From JACKFB01 sp041389525 (lineage in GTDB: Bacteria > Myxococcota_A > UBA9042 > PHBI01 > JACKFB01): a stretch of 64,000 bases of DNA. Each line of letters starts with the position of its first letter. The first letter of the stretch is position 1. The stretch lies in contig JAWKRR010000022.1 of assembly GCA_041389525.1 (NCBI GenBank), forward strand, positions 39,417 to 103,416. The letters are read 5' to 3'. The translations under genes were made by a program, and so were the position numbers. Below are positions 33,422 to 42,205 of this stretch, one piece after another. The notes below the pieces were generated by a model. That model worked only from the letters and a program-made list of their open reading frames with translations. It had not been told where the DNA came from and did not search any database.

Positions 33422-35458
33422 ATGAGCTGGCGAATCACTTGTTGTCTGGGTTTGCTGTTGGCGATGGCCCTCGTGGCCCCGAGCTGCGCGGACGAGAGCA
33501 CGGCCGGGCCCGAGCTGGGCGCGGTCGAGGCGGCGCTGACCGTGGAGCAAGCGAAGGCGCTTGGCGCGCAGCTCTGCGGCGGCCCGGAGGGGTTGACCTG
33601 TGGCGCGGGTGAGTTCTGCCGCGAGCGCATGGGGAGCTGCGGCAAGGCGGGCTGGGGCGTGTGCCGCAAGGCTCCGAAGGCGTGTCCGCGGCACGTGAAG
33701 CCGGTGTGCGGGTGTAACGGCAAGAGCTACCGCAACGCGTGTGAGGCCGCGCAGGCCGGCGCGTCGGTGGCCCACTCGGGTCGGTGCGAGCCGGTCGAGC
33801 CGCCGATTGCGTGCGGCAAGCACGGGAGCTGCCCCGACGGGATGATCTGCAACGCCAAGGGTTGCGGGGAGATCGTCACCGGGATCTGCGTGGCAAAGCC
33901 GGAGATCTGCCCGGACGTCTACGCGCCGGTCTGCGGTTGCGATGGCGAGACCTACGGCAACGCGTGCGAGTCGCTGGCGGCTGGCGTGCGGGTGGGTTCG
34001 GACGGGCAGTGCGCGCCGCCCTTCTGCGGCGGAAAGGCTGGGTACGAGTGCCCGAAGGGGCAGGTCTGCATCAACCCGGCCGGGACCTGCGACGTCGTGG
34101 ACAACGCGGGGCAGTGCGTGACGCCGCCGCGGGGCTGCACCAAGGAGTACGCGCCGGTCTGCGGCTGCGACGGCGTGACTTACGGAAACGGCTGCATGGC
34201 GACGGCCGCGGGCGTGAGCATCGACCGCAAGGGCGCCTGCTGCGAGCCCGTGCTCTGCGAGCTCTTCTGCGAGAACGGGTTCGCCACCGACGAAAACGGC
34301 TGCGAGATCTGCAAGTGCAACCCCGTGTCGAAGTGCTGTGACGAGGCGGCGTTCCCGCTCTGCCTCATCGGCAACGCGGAGTGCTGCGGCGATGGGAGCT
34401 GGGCGTGCCCGAACGGGGCGACCGGCGAGAGCCAGTGCAAGGCGGGGCCCGGCAAGGTGTGCGAGGGCGGCTGCTGCGACCCGGCGAAGGCGCCGGTCTT
34501 CACGGGGACCTCGGGCTGCAAAGAGGGCTACGCCTGCTGCCCCGACGGGACGTGGGCCTGCAGCATCGGCGACGCCAAGACCTTCCCGTGCGGTGGCGAG
34601 CTGACCCAGGGGCCCTTTGGCGAGGTCTGCCCGGCCGAGCCTGGCTGCTGCGACGGCAAGACCGAGCCGGGCGCCTTCGGGAACCCCTTCTGCTTCGAGG
34701 GCCACGCCTGCTGCCCCGATGGGACGTGGGCCTGCAGCATCGGCGACGGCAAGACGTTCTCGTGCGGGGGCGAGCTGACCACCGGTCCCTTCGGCGGCAT
34801 CTGCGAGGTCGAGGACACGTGCTGCGACAAGGCGGAGTTCCCGCTCTGCCTCATCGGAAACGCCGAGTGCTGCGGTGACGGGACCTGGGCCTGCCCGGAC
34901 GGGAAGACCGGCGCGAGCCAGTGCAAGGTCAAGGGCGGCGAGGTCTGCCCGGTCGAGGGCGCCTGCTGCGACAAGGCGAAGGCGCCGGGCGTCAACGGCG
35001 CCTCGGGCTGCAAAGAGAACTACGCCTGCTGCCCCGACGGGACGTGGGCCTGCAGCATCGGCGACGGCAAGACCTTCCCGTGCGGGGGCGAGCTGACGCA
35101 GGGGCCCTTCGGCGAGGTCTGCCCGGTCGAGCCGGGCTGCTGCGACGCCAAGACCGAGCCGGGCGCGTTCGGCAATCCGATCTGCTTCGAGGGCCACGCC
35201 TGCTGCCCGGACGGGTCGTGGTCGTGCAGCATCGGCGACGGCAAGACCTTCTCCTGCGGGGGCGAGCTGAGCACCGGTCCCTTCGGTGAGGCCTGCCCCG
35301 TGGAGGCGCCGTGCTGCGACAAGGCGGAGTTCCCGCTCTGCCTCATCGGCAACGCGGAGTGCTGCGGCGACGGAAGCTGGGCGTGCCCGAACGGCGCGAC
35401 CGGTGCCAGCCAGTGCAAGGTCAAGGGCGGCGCGGTCTGCCCGGCGACGACGAAGTGA
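33422..35458 (+). CDS. Kazal/antistasin-like, cysteine-rich repeat lipoprotein
   Basis: The start is ATG at 33422 (MSWRITCCLGLLLAMALVAPSC), a lipoprotein-type signal with Cys22. The 678-residue product carries three Kazal-type protease-inhibitor modules in the first 280 residues. They are marked by KPVCGCNGKSYRNACEA, APVCGCDGETYGNACES and APVCGCDGVTYGNGCMA. An antistasin-like module follows (CELFCENGFATDENGCEICKC). From about residue 300 on there are eight or nine 40-45-residue Cys-rich repeats of two alternating kinds (AECCGDGSWACPNG and ACCPDGTWACSIGDGKTF) without a name I know. Kazal domains block serine proteases, so a defensive surface inhibitor is plausible, but predator-prey or self-protection roles are inference. 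A strong hairpin follows the stop. Confidence 0.88.
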   Translation: MSWRITCCLGLLLAMALVAPSCADESTAGPELGAVEAALTVEQAKALGAQLCGGPEGLTCGAGEFCRERMGSCGKAGWGVCRKAPKACPRHVKPVCGCNGKSYRNACEAAQAGASVAHSGRCEPVEPPIACGKHGSCPDGMICNAKGCGEIVTGICVAKPEICPDVYAPVCGCDGETYGNACESLAAGVRVGSDGQCAPPFCGGKAGYECPKGQVCINPAGTCDVVDNAGQCVTPPRGCTKEYAPVCGCDGVTYGNGCMATAAGVSIDRKGACCEPVLCELFCENGFATDENGCEICKCNPVSKCCDEAAFPLCLIGNAECCGDGSWACPNGATGESQCKAGPGKVCEGGCCDPAKAPVFTGTSGCKEGYACCPDGTWACSIGDAKTFPCGGELTQGPFGEVCPAEPGCCDGKTEPGAFGNPFCFEGHACCPDGTWACSIGDGKTFSCGGELTTGPFGGICEVEDTCCDKAEFPLCLIGNAECCGDGTWACPDGKTGASQCKVKGGEVCPVEGACCDKAKAPGVNGASGCKENYACCPDGTWACSIGDGKTFPCGGELTQGPFGEVCPVEPGCCDAKTEPGAFGNPICFEGHACCPDGSWSCSIGDGKTFSCGGELSTGPFGEACPVEAPCCDKAEFPLCLIGNAECCGDGSWACPNGATGASQCKVKGGAVCPATTK

Positions 35459-35468
35459 TCCGGGGCCT

Positions 35469-35497
35469 CCGCGCCGCGCTTGTACGGCGCGGCGCGG
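35469..35497 (+). terminator. GC hairpin after the Kazal lipoprotein gene
   Basis: CCGCGCCGCGC (35469-35479) and GCGCGGCGCGG (35487-35497) pair perfectly over 11 bases with a seven-base loop, ten bases after the stop. No T run follows. Confidence 0.5.
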
Positions 35498-35617
35498 GGG
35501 CGCTCACCGGCCGTCTGGGCTCGCTTTGAGCCGGGTGAACGAGGTAGTGCCGGTGTCAGGCCCCGGCGACGCCGAGCCGGCGAGCACCCCACCCCGCAGC
35601 CCCCCGCGAGGCCCCCG

Positions 35618-36409
35618 ATGGCGACGCCGCGACTGGTGACGATCCCGTTCAGCCACTTCTGCGAGAAGGCGCGCTGGGCGCTGGACCGCGCCGGGGTGGC
35701 CTACCGCGAGCAGGGGCACGTGCCGCTGGTGCACCGGCCCTTCAGCATGGCGGCGGGAGGCACGGGCTCGGTCCCCGTGCTCGTGGCGGGGAAGCAGACG
35801 CTGGCGGAGAGCGCCGACATCGTGCGCTGGGCCGACGAAGGCCTCGCGGAGCCCGACCGCCTCTACCCCGCGGCGCCGGAGCTACGCGCTGAGGTGGACG
35901 CGCTGGTCACCGACTTCGACGGCGTGCTGGGGCCCAAGGCGCGGCTGTGGTGCTACTACCACTTGGGTCGTGGGCCAGAGGGTCGCGGCCGCCGCGCAGA
36001 CCTCGTGGTGCCCTACGCGGGCAAGGGCGCGCCGGCGGTCGAGCGCGCGCTGCTGCGCGTGGGCTGGAGCCCCGCGCTCAGCCTCATCGTGCGCGCCTAC
36101 GGCTGCACACCCGAGCGCGCCGCGAAAGCCGTGACCCGCATCGACGCGAGCTTCGACGCGGTCAATGCGCGCCTGAAGACCGGCGGCCCCTGGCTGTGCG
36201 GCGCGCGATTCACCGCCGCCGACCTGGTCTTCGCGTCGCTGGCCGCCCCGCTGCTCAGCCCGCCCGAGCACCCCTTCCCCGCACCAGACCCGGCGGCCCT
36301 GGGCGGCGAGGCGGCGGCGTGCGTCGCGCGCTGGAAGAGCCAGCCCGCGGGCCAGCTTGCGCTGCGAGCCTACCGCGAGCAGCGGCGACGCGTGGTCGGC
36401 CGCGGCTAG
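35618..36409 (+). CDS. Glutathione S-transferase-like protein
   Basis: The start is ATG at 35618 (MATPRLVTIPFSHFCEKARWAL). The 263-residue product has a thioredoxin-like N-terminal domain (residues 1-80). FSHFCEKARWALDRAGV gives a Cys at the usual active-site helix, GSVPVL has the conserved cis-Pro, and LAESADIVRWAD has the Glu-Ser glutathione contact. A helical C-terminal domain follows, with WLCGARFTAADLVFASLAAPL as the typical late motif. Substrate and pathway are unknown. It stands between two convergent or unrelated genes and may detoxify electrophiles. Confidence 0.9.
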   Translation: MATPRLVTIPFSHFCEKARWALDRAGVAYREQGHVPLVHRPFSMAAGGTGSVPVLVAGKQTLAESADIVRWADEGLAEPDRLYPAAPELRAEVDALVTDFDGVLGPKARLWCYYHLGRGPEGRGRRADLVVPYAGKGAPAVERALLRVGWSPALSLIVRAYGCTPERAAKAVTRIDASFDAVNARLKTGGPWLCGARFTAADLVFASLAAPLLSPPEHPFPAPDPAALGGEAAACVARWKSQPAGQLALRAYREQRRRVVGRG

Positions 36410-36448
36410 GAGCAGGTCGAGAGCAAGTCTCAAGTCTTGACACGACCC

Positions 36449-37546
36449 CTAACGGATTGTCGCGCTGAGGACGTCGAACTCGGCGTAGACGAACTCACCC
36501 TCGGGCGCGTGCCAGCGGGCTTCGGCGTGCTTGACGCGCAGGGGCGGGCCGTCGTCGAAGTAGGCGGTGACGGGCGTCGAGAAGCGGGTGAGCGTGAAGT
36601 CGCCGGGGGCGCTGGTCGCGCGGGAGCGGTCGTCGGAGACGAAGTTCACGACGCGCCCGGCGGCGTCGAAGTGCAGCGTGGCCGAGACCTGCTGCGCGCC
36701 CTGGCTGAGGCGGGCCCGGGCGGTCACGTCGTCGATGGGCTCCCAGGTGATGGCCGGATCCAGCAGCGTCCGCGGCGCCAGCAACGTCATGTCGTTGAGC
36801 AGCGTCACCGACTCCGAGCGGTCCATCACCTCACCGCTCGCGTCCTGGACGGGGATCACGCCCAGCACGCGCACCTGCATGGTCGCGTGGCCGCCGACGA
36901 GGCGATGGTAGGCCTCCACAGGCAGGCCGTGGGTGCTCGCGCGCATCAGGAAGAAGCGGGCCGCCGGCGCGGTCGCGCTCTGCTGCTCGGCCTCAAAGGG
37001 CATCCAGGCCTCGTCCGGGCCGCTGCGGATGCGCCCGCGTAGCCTCAACGCGTAGCTGCTCGCGCGCGGGGAGCCAGCGACGACCCCGCTGAGGCTCAGG
37101 TAGCGGCGGACCGGCGCGGGGAGCGCGTCGATCTCGGGCTGTGTCACCTGCCCCGGGTCTGCGGGGGTCTCGACGAGCGCGGCCGTGTCTCGGGCGAAGC
37201 GGGCCTCGAAGCTCTGCGGGCCGTGGACCAGGTAGCCCTGCAGGACGCCGAGCAGGAGCAGCACGTTCACCACGGTGCCGAAGCGCGCGTCCTGCCACGA
37301 CGCGACGATCGCGATCTGCGAGACCACCACAGCGGCCGCGCCCAGCATCCACCAGCCCCGCGGCCACAAGAAGAGGGCGCCGGCGGCGGCGAGGCAGAGC
37401 AGCGCCGCCGCCAGCCAGACCGCTCCCATGGGGCGCGAGATGGGGAGGTTGAGCTGCGGTAGCTCCGCCCAGCCGAAGGCCTTAGCCACCCCGAGAAGGT
37501 GGATCAGACCATGCAGCGCGACGATTGCAGCGAACACCCAGCGCAT
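36449..37546 (-). CDS. Membrane protein of a DUF6544/DUF6920-like family
   Basis: The start is ATG at 37546 (MRWVFAAIVALHGLIHLLGV) with GGGAGG five bases upstream. The 365-residue product has four membrane segments in residues 1-110, including PMGAVWLAAALLCLAAAGALFLWP and GAAAVVVSQIAIVASW. A roughly 240-residue soluble domain begins LPAPVRRYLSLSGVV and contains RASSYALRLRGRIRS and FFLMRASTHGLPVEAYHRLV. This layout matches an uncharacterised family usually annotated with a DUF number; the number is from memory and should be checked. Function unknown. The end of the domain is conserved (ARWHAPEGEFVYAEFDVL). Confidence 0.8.
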   Translation of the reverse strand: MRWVFAAIVALHGLIHLLGVAKAFGWAELPQLNLPISRPMGAVWLAAALLCLAAAGALFLWPRGWWMLGAAAVVVSQIAIVASWQDARFGTVVNVLLLLGVLQGYLVHGPQSFEARFARDTAALVETPADPGQVTQPEIDALPAPVRRYLSLSGVVAGSPRASSYALRLRGRIRSGPDEAWMPFEAEQQSATAPAARFFLMRASTHGLPVEAYHRLVGGHATMQVRVLGVIPVQDASGEVMDRSESVTLLNDMTLLAPRTLLDPAITWEPIDDVTARARLSQGAQQVSATLHFDAAGRVVNFVSDDRSRATSAPGDFTLTRFSTPVTAYFDDGPPLRVKHAEARWHAPEGEFVYAEFDVLSATIR

Positions 37547-37849
37547 GTCGACCTCCCAGAGGCTCCCCGCGGCGCGTCCGGCGAGGGACGCCCGACCGAC
37601 GCGGCGGCGCGGGTCAGCGCGCTGAAAACTCAGCAAATTCCGTGCCGCCCGTGGCGCGCGGCGCCCGGCGGAGGAGCGCCCCGCCGCACGGCCCTGCGCC
37701 CGGCCATCGCGGGTGTGCGAAAAGGCCCAGCGCGGGGTGACGGGATGGTGCCAATCGCCCGCGCGCCAGCGACACCAGGGACCAGCCGCTCGAGAGCAGC
37801 GCCGCGCGTGGTCAGGCCGGCCGGCGCCTGACCGCGGAGGCCCTACAAC

Positions 37850-38617
37850 CTACTTGGAAGCCTGGGTCTCGCCGGCCGGGAGGATGGCGCGGAGGGCGTC
37901 GCCCCGGAAAACCAGCGATGGACTGGCGCCGTCGAGGCCCAGCGCGCGGCAGAGGTCGGCGGTCTGGCCGGAGCCGGTGAGGTCGAGGCGGCTGCTGGAC
38001 CCGCTGCTCCAGCGCACCGGGTGACTGGTCTCGATGACCGTGCGGATGAGCACGCCGTCTTTTCGGGTGAACGTCACGAATGGGACGCCCTGCGTGGTGA
38101 GGCCGCGGGTGCTGGGCTGGACGTAGCGCAGCTCTCCGGGGATCTCGATGGCGGCTGTGTTTTCCCCAAAGTCCGTGGTGATCTCGGTGACGTACTTGGG
38201 GTAGCCCCAGATCTCCTTGCCTGCCGCGCAGGCCTCGGGCGTCGTCACCGGCAGGCTGGCCACCCACAGCGCTTGCTCGGGCTGGGCGCGCAGGTCCAAG
38301 GCGAGGCGCATCAGCGAGGGCCGGCTCCCCGCGCGCTTGGCCAGCACGGCGAGGCCCAGCTCGTTGTAAACGCCCACCGTGGTGTCGCGGTACTCGAACG
38401 CGCAGAGGAAGACCGTCGCCTTGCCAAGCGCCACCAACGGCTCCAGGTCGCCGGCGGGCAGGCACGCGCCGGCCAGCGCAGGGTCCACGCGGAAGAAGGC
38501 GCCGATGAGGCTGGCGTCGCGGTAGAGAATCGGCAGCGCGCAGGGACCCGCGCTGGTCGGGACCTCGACCTGCCGCACCGTGGCGAAGAACTCAGCAGCC
38601 GTCGATGCACGCGCCAT
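37850..38617 (-). CDS. Acetoacetate decarboxylase-like protein
   Basis: The start is ATG at 38617 (MARASTAAEFFATVRQVEVP); an open extension upstream is not conserved. The 255-residue product fits the acetoacetate decarboxylase superfamily. FRVDPALAGACLPAGDLEPL is near the front, AFEYRDTTVGVYNELGLAVL in the middle, and the active-site region AAGKEIWGYPKYVTEI carries the Lys expected to form the Schiff base (YPK). Many family members beyond the solventogenic enzymes do aldol, dehydratase or decarboxylase chemistry on keto acids or polyketide-like substrates. No companion thiolase or CoA-transferase gene is visible, so ketone production is not implied. Confidence 0.85.
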   Translation of the reverse strand: MARASTAAEFFATVRQVEVPTSAGPCALPILYRDASLIGAFFRVDPALAGACLPAGDLEPLVALGKATVFLCAFEYRDTTVGVYNELGLAVLAKRAGSRPSLMRLALDLRAQPEQALWVASLPVTTPEACAAGKEIWGYPKYVTEITTDFGENTAAIEIPGELRYVQPSTRGLTTQGVPFVTFTRKDGVLIRTVIETSHPVRWSSGSSSRLDLTGSGQTADLCRALGLDGASPSLVFRGDALRAILPAGETQASK

Positions 38618-38857
38618 CTCTTGCCCCCGCCGCGAGGTGCGGGCCCAGGGACGCCCGCGGGTGTGAGTGTGCTGTGGTGTGGACCGATAGTGCGCCCGGC
38701 CAAACGCGGGCGCAACGGCCGCGCGGCGTCCTCTGGGCGTCCGCCAGCCCCGCCCCGAGGACGCCGCGCGGCCCAAGCGAGTGCCCGCCGCCGACGGATG
38801 CTGTAGCCTCTCGCGAACCCGCCACGCGCTCGCGCGCTCCGCCCCCAAGAGGTCACC

Positions 38858-39199
38858 GTGCTGACGCTCATCTGCAAATCCACCTGTAGCACCTGCGGTA
38901 AGGCCGTCGCCCTGCTCCGAGAGCGCGAGATTCCCTACGTCTACCGCGAGTACACCAAGCAGCCGCTGAGCGCGGACGAGCTACGCGCGATCCTCGCCAC
39001 GCTGGCGGTCGGCCCCCGCGACGTGCTCCGCAGCCGCGACGCGAACGCCCTGGGACTGCGCGGCGACGAAGACGGCGACGAGCTGATCGCCCTGATGGCG
39101 CAGCACCCGACGCTGGTCCAGCGCCCCATCGGCCTGCTCGACGGCCGCGCGGTCGTCGGTCGCCCTCCGGAGCGCCTGCTCGAGCTCTTCGACCGATAG
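38858..39199 (+). CDS. ArsC/Spx-family (glutaredoxin-like) reductase
   Basis: The GTG at 38858 follows AGAGG. The 113-residue product has the thioredoxin-like ArsC/Spx fold. LICKSTCSTCGKAVALLRER places the reactive Cys in a C-x-x-C arrangement, DELRAILATL follows, and HPTLVQRPIGLLDGRAVVGRPPERLLELF contains the conserved RP motif. Members include arsenate reductases that use glutaredoxin and proteins annotated YffB or Spx-like without known substrates. No arsenic-resistance genes are nearby, so arsenate reduction is only one possibility. Confidence 0.88.
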   Translation: MLTLICKSTCSTCGKAVALLREREIPYVYREYTKQPLSADELRAILATLAVGPRDVLRSRDANALGLRGDEDGDELIALMAQHPTLVQRPIGLLDGRAVVGRPPERLLELFDR

Positions 39200-39254
39200 C
39201 GGTCACCGCGATGACCCGCGCGCTCGGCCGCCACCGACCGCCCGCGCGAGGTAA

Positions 39255-39268
39255 GCCAGCCCGAGATC
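39255..39268 (-). repeat. Dispersed 14-base element, copy 4 (inverted)
   Basis: A perfect GCCAGCCCGAGATC lies in the 72-base gap between the convergent ArsC-like gene and the hybrid kinase gene. Confidence 0.6.
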
Positions 39269-39271
39269 CCC

Positions 39272-42031
39272 TCAGCCGGCCTCCAGCACCGCCCGCACCT
39301 TCCGCAGCAGCTCGCTCGGCATGAACGGCTTCTGCAGGAAGTGCGTGCCCGGCTCGAGCACCCCGTGCCGCACCACCGCGTTGTCGGTCCACCCCGACAT
39401 GAACAGGACCTTGGTCCCCGGCCGCGCCTCCGACACCCGCTCGACCACCTGCCGCCCGCTCATCATCGGCATCACGACGTCGGTCAGCAGCAGGTGAATC
39501 GGCCCCTCGTGCGCCGCGCAGATCGAGAGCGCCGCCTCGCCGGAGTCCGCCACCAGCACCTCGTACCCGCGGTCCTGCAAGCTGCGCGTCGCCAGCGCGC
39601 GCACCGCCGGCTCGTCCTCGACCAGCAAGATCGTCTCCGAGCCGTCCAAGCTCCCGTCCGCCATCGCGTCGACCACCGGATCCGCCGTCGCCGACTCGCT
39701 CGGGAAGTAGATCTTGAACGCCGTCCCGTGCCCCAGCTCGCTGTAAACCCAGATGTGCCCACCGAGCTGCCGCACGATCCCGTAGCACATCGCCAGCCCG
39801 AGCCCGATGCCCTTGCCCTGCTCTTTGGTCGTGAAGAAGGGCTCGAAGATCCGCTCGGCGACCTCGGGCGGAATCCCCGTCCCCGTGTCACTCACGTCGA
39901 GTTTGACGTATGTGCCGGGTGACACCTCCGGATGAGTGGCGGCATATTCGGCGCCCAGCTCGACCCGGCTCAGCTCGATGGACAGCCGCCCGCCCGTCGG
40001 CATCGCGTCGCGCGCGTTCGTGGCCAGATTGACGAGGATCTGCTCGAAGCTCGTCGCGTCGGTCCGCACCACCAGCGGCTCCGGCGACGGCAGCGTCACC
40101 AGCTCCACGTCCTCGCCCAGCACCCGCCGCAGCAGCCGGTCCATCGACACGACCAGCTCGTTGAGGTCCAGCAGCCGCGGGTTGATGACCTGCCGCCGCG
40201 AGAACGCCAGCAGCTGCGCCGTCAGCCCGCTCGCCCGCTCCGCCGCCTCGATAATCTGGTCGAGGTCGTCGGCGGCGCGCGCGGGCGACTCCAGCAGGTC
40301 CTGCTTGGCAAAGGTCGAGAAGCTCATGATGACGGTGATGAGGTTGTTGAAGTCGTGCGCGATGCCGCCCGCCAGCCGCCCGATGGCGTCCATCCGCTGC
40401 GCGTGCCGAAGCTGCTCCTCGAGCTTCCGCCGCGCCGTCACGTCCCGAACCGAGGTCAGCACCCAGCTCGCGCCGTCGAACTCCGCCGTGCTCAGCGAGA
40501 TGTCCGCGGGGAACTCGGTGCCGTCCCGCGTGACCGCGACGAACTCGCGGCCCGCCCACAGCGACGCGTCCTGCCGCGCCCGCGCCGCATCGCTGTGCGC
40601 GCCACTCCCCGGCAGCAGCGTCTCGACCGTCGCCCCGACCAGCTCGCCCCGCGCGTAGCCGAACTTCGCCTCCGCCTGCGTATTCGTCGCCTCGATCTCG
40701 CCAGCCGCGTTGCTTATGAGCATCGCGTCCGGCGTCGCCTCCAGCAGAATCCGGAAGCGCTCGCGCTCGCGCCGAATCGTCCGCTCGGCCTCGTGCTCCT
40801 TGCTGATATCGCGGAACATCAGGATCGCGCCCGAGCTCGCCCCGTCGAGGCCGCGGATGGGGGCGCAGCTATCGGCGATGGGGATCTCGCGGCCGTCTCG
40901 CGCCACCAGCAGCGTGTCGCTCGGCAGGCTGGCCGCGACCCCGGTCCGCAGCACGCGCTCGATGGGGCTGACCACCGGCGCGCGCGTGTCTTCGTCAATA
41001 AGGCTGAGGATTTCGCTCGCTCTCCGCCCGATCGCCTCGCGCTCAGTCCACCCGGTCAACGCCTCGGCCACGGGGTTGAAGCGGGTCACGCACCCGTCCG
41101 CGTCGGTGGCGACCATGGCGTCGCCCACGCTGCGCAAGGTCGCCCGCAGGCTGGCTTCGCTGGTGCGCAGGACCTGCTCGGCGTTGCCGACGAGCTGCAC
41201 CGCGCGCACCGCCAGGACCAGCCCCAGGACCGCGCTCAGCGTGGCGACCAGCGCCGCCGCAAACGCCGGACCGTGCGCCAGCAGCTCGTCGTCGTGAACG
41301 ATGAGGCCGCCGAGCAGCAGCGGCGCGAAGAGCGCGACGGGGAGATAGCGCTTGCACAGCACGGCCGCCCCGCCGGAGCCCATGGTCGCCTCGGCCAGCC
41401 CTTTGCCGTGGTTGACGAGCAGCAAGGCCAGCGCCAGCAGCGCGAACGCCACCGCGGTGTGCAGGGCGAGGGTCCTGTAGAGCGCCACGCTGTAGAGGTC
41501 GGCGACCCCGTACCCGTAGGTGGCGATGGCGACCAGCACGAGCACGCCGGTCAGCACCGTGAGGGTCAGCGCGAGGCGTCGGCGCCAGGTGCCGCGGGCC
41601 TGCACGACCAGCGTGGTCCCGATGAAGACGCAGCACAGCGCGGTGCCCTGGGACATCCGCCCGGGCGCCAGCCCCGCCGCGCGCGAGGCCTCGTCGCGAA
41701 AGAGCAGCTCGTCGAGGCCCAGGTCCAGCGCCGTGAACTCGGCCGCCAGCGCCGCCGCGCCCAACACCGCGGCCAGCCCACCGGCGACCCGCGACAGGTT
41801 CGCGAGCCAGGCGCGGGAATCCCGGGCGTAGAAGATCTGCAACAGAATGCCCGAGGCCCCGAAGACGATAGCCAGGGCGGTGTTGGCCTTCATCGTGCTG
41901 AGGCCGGGGAGGATGCTCTTGGCCCAATCCAGGTCGAAGCACCACCCCAGCAAGCCCAGGCTGCCCAGCGCGAACGCCACGGCCGCAAGCCCCGCGGGGA
42001 CCGTGAGTTTGGCCTTTTGCTCGTCAACCAA
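39272..42031 (-). CDS. Membrane-bound hybrid sensor histidine kinase with receiver domain
   Basis: The start is TTG at 42031, six bases after GGAG. The 919-residue product has about eight membrane segments in residues 1-290, then two PAS domains (about 295-420, SVGDAMVATDADGCVTRFN; 425-545, ATPDAMLISNAAGEIEATN). A HisKA domain carries the phospho-acceptor His (RLAGGIAHDFNNLITVI, near 570). A GHKL ATPase domain follows (NLATNARDAM, DTGTGIPPEV, GKGIGLGLAM), then a C-terminal receiver domain from about 797 with DE (VEDEP), the phospho-acceptor Asp (LLLTDVVMP) and Lys (FLQKPF). The His in the HDFNN context is typical of kinases that often pass phosphate within or to unlinked proteins. No output regulator is encoded beside it, and the signal is unknown. 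Confidence 0.93.
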   Translation of the reverse strand: MVDEQKAKLTVPAGLAAVAFALGSLGLLGWCFDLDWAKSILPGLSTMKANTALAIVFGASGILLQIFYARDSRAWLANLSRVAGGLAAVLGAAALAAEFTALDLGLDELLFRDEASRAAGLAPGRMSQGTALCCVFIGTTLVVQARGTWRRRLALTLTVLTGVLVLVAIATYGYGVADLYSVALYRTLALHTAVAFALLALALLLVNHGKGLAEATMGSGGAAVLCKRYLPVALFAPLLLGGLIVHDDELLAHGPAFAAALVATLSAVLGLVLAVRAVQLVGNAEQVLRTSEASLRATLRSVGDAMVATDADGCVTRFNPVAEALTGWTEREAIGRRASEILSLIDEDTRAPVVSPIERVLRTGVAASLPSDTLLVARDGREIPIADSCAPIRGLDGASSGAILMFRDISKEHEAERTIRRERERFRILLEATPDAMLISNAAGEIEATNTQAEAKFGYARGELVGATVETLLPGSGAHSDAARARQDASLWAGREFVAVTRDGTEFPADISLSTAEFDGASWVLTSVRDVTARRKLEEQLRHAQRMDAIGRLAGGIAHDFNNLITVIMSFSTFAKQDLLESPARAADDLDQIIEAAERASGLTAQLLAFSRRQVINPRLLDLNELVVSMDRLLRRVLGEDVELVTLPSPEPLVVRTDATSFEQILVNLATNARDAMPTGGRLSIELSRVELGAEYAATHPEVSPGTYVKLDVSDTGTGIPPEVAERIFEPFFTTKEQGKGIGLGLAMCYGIVRQLGGHIWVYSELGHGTAFKIYFPSESATADPVVDAMADGSLDGSETILLVEDEPAVRALATRSLQDRGYEVLVADSGEAALSICAAHEGPIHLLLTDVVMPMMSGRQVVERVSEARPGTKVLFMSGWTDNAVVRHGVLEPGTHFLQKPFMPSELLRKVRAVLEAG

Positions 42032-42205
42032 CGCGGACTCCGATGCGCGCGAGAGAGGCGACGCAGCACCCGACCACGCTACAGCCCGGAGCGATTTCGC
42101 GAAAGGGCTTTGGGCCGGCTGCGAGTCGCGCCCATCACCGGTTCGGGGCGCTGGCGGCGGCGCGCGAACGCCCAGCGCTCGACCAGGACGCGCCCCACCC
42201 GCGCC

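Noticed and set aside
37850..38617. Part of a solvent-producing or ketone pathway
   Set aside because: The acetoacetate decarboxylase-like protein stands without CoA-transferase or thiolase genes, and this superfamily has many other activities.
38858..39199. An arsenic-resistance locus
   Set aside because: Only an ArsC/Spx-like protein is present; no arsenite efflux gene or ArsR is adjacent (the ArsR at 25142 belongs with sulfur genes).
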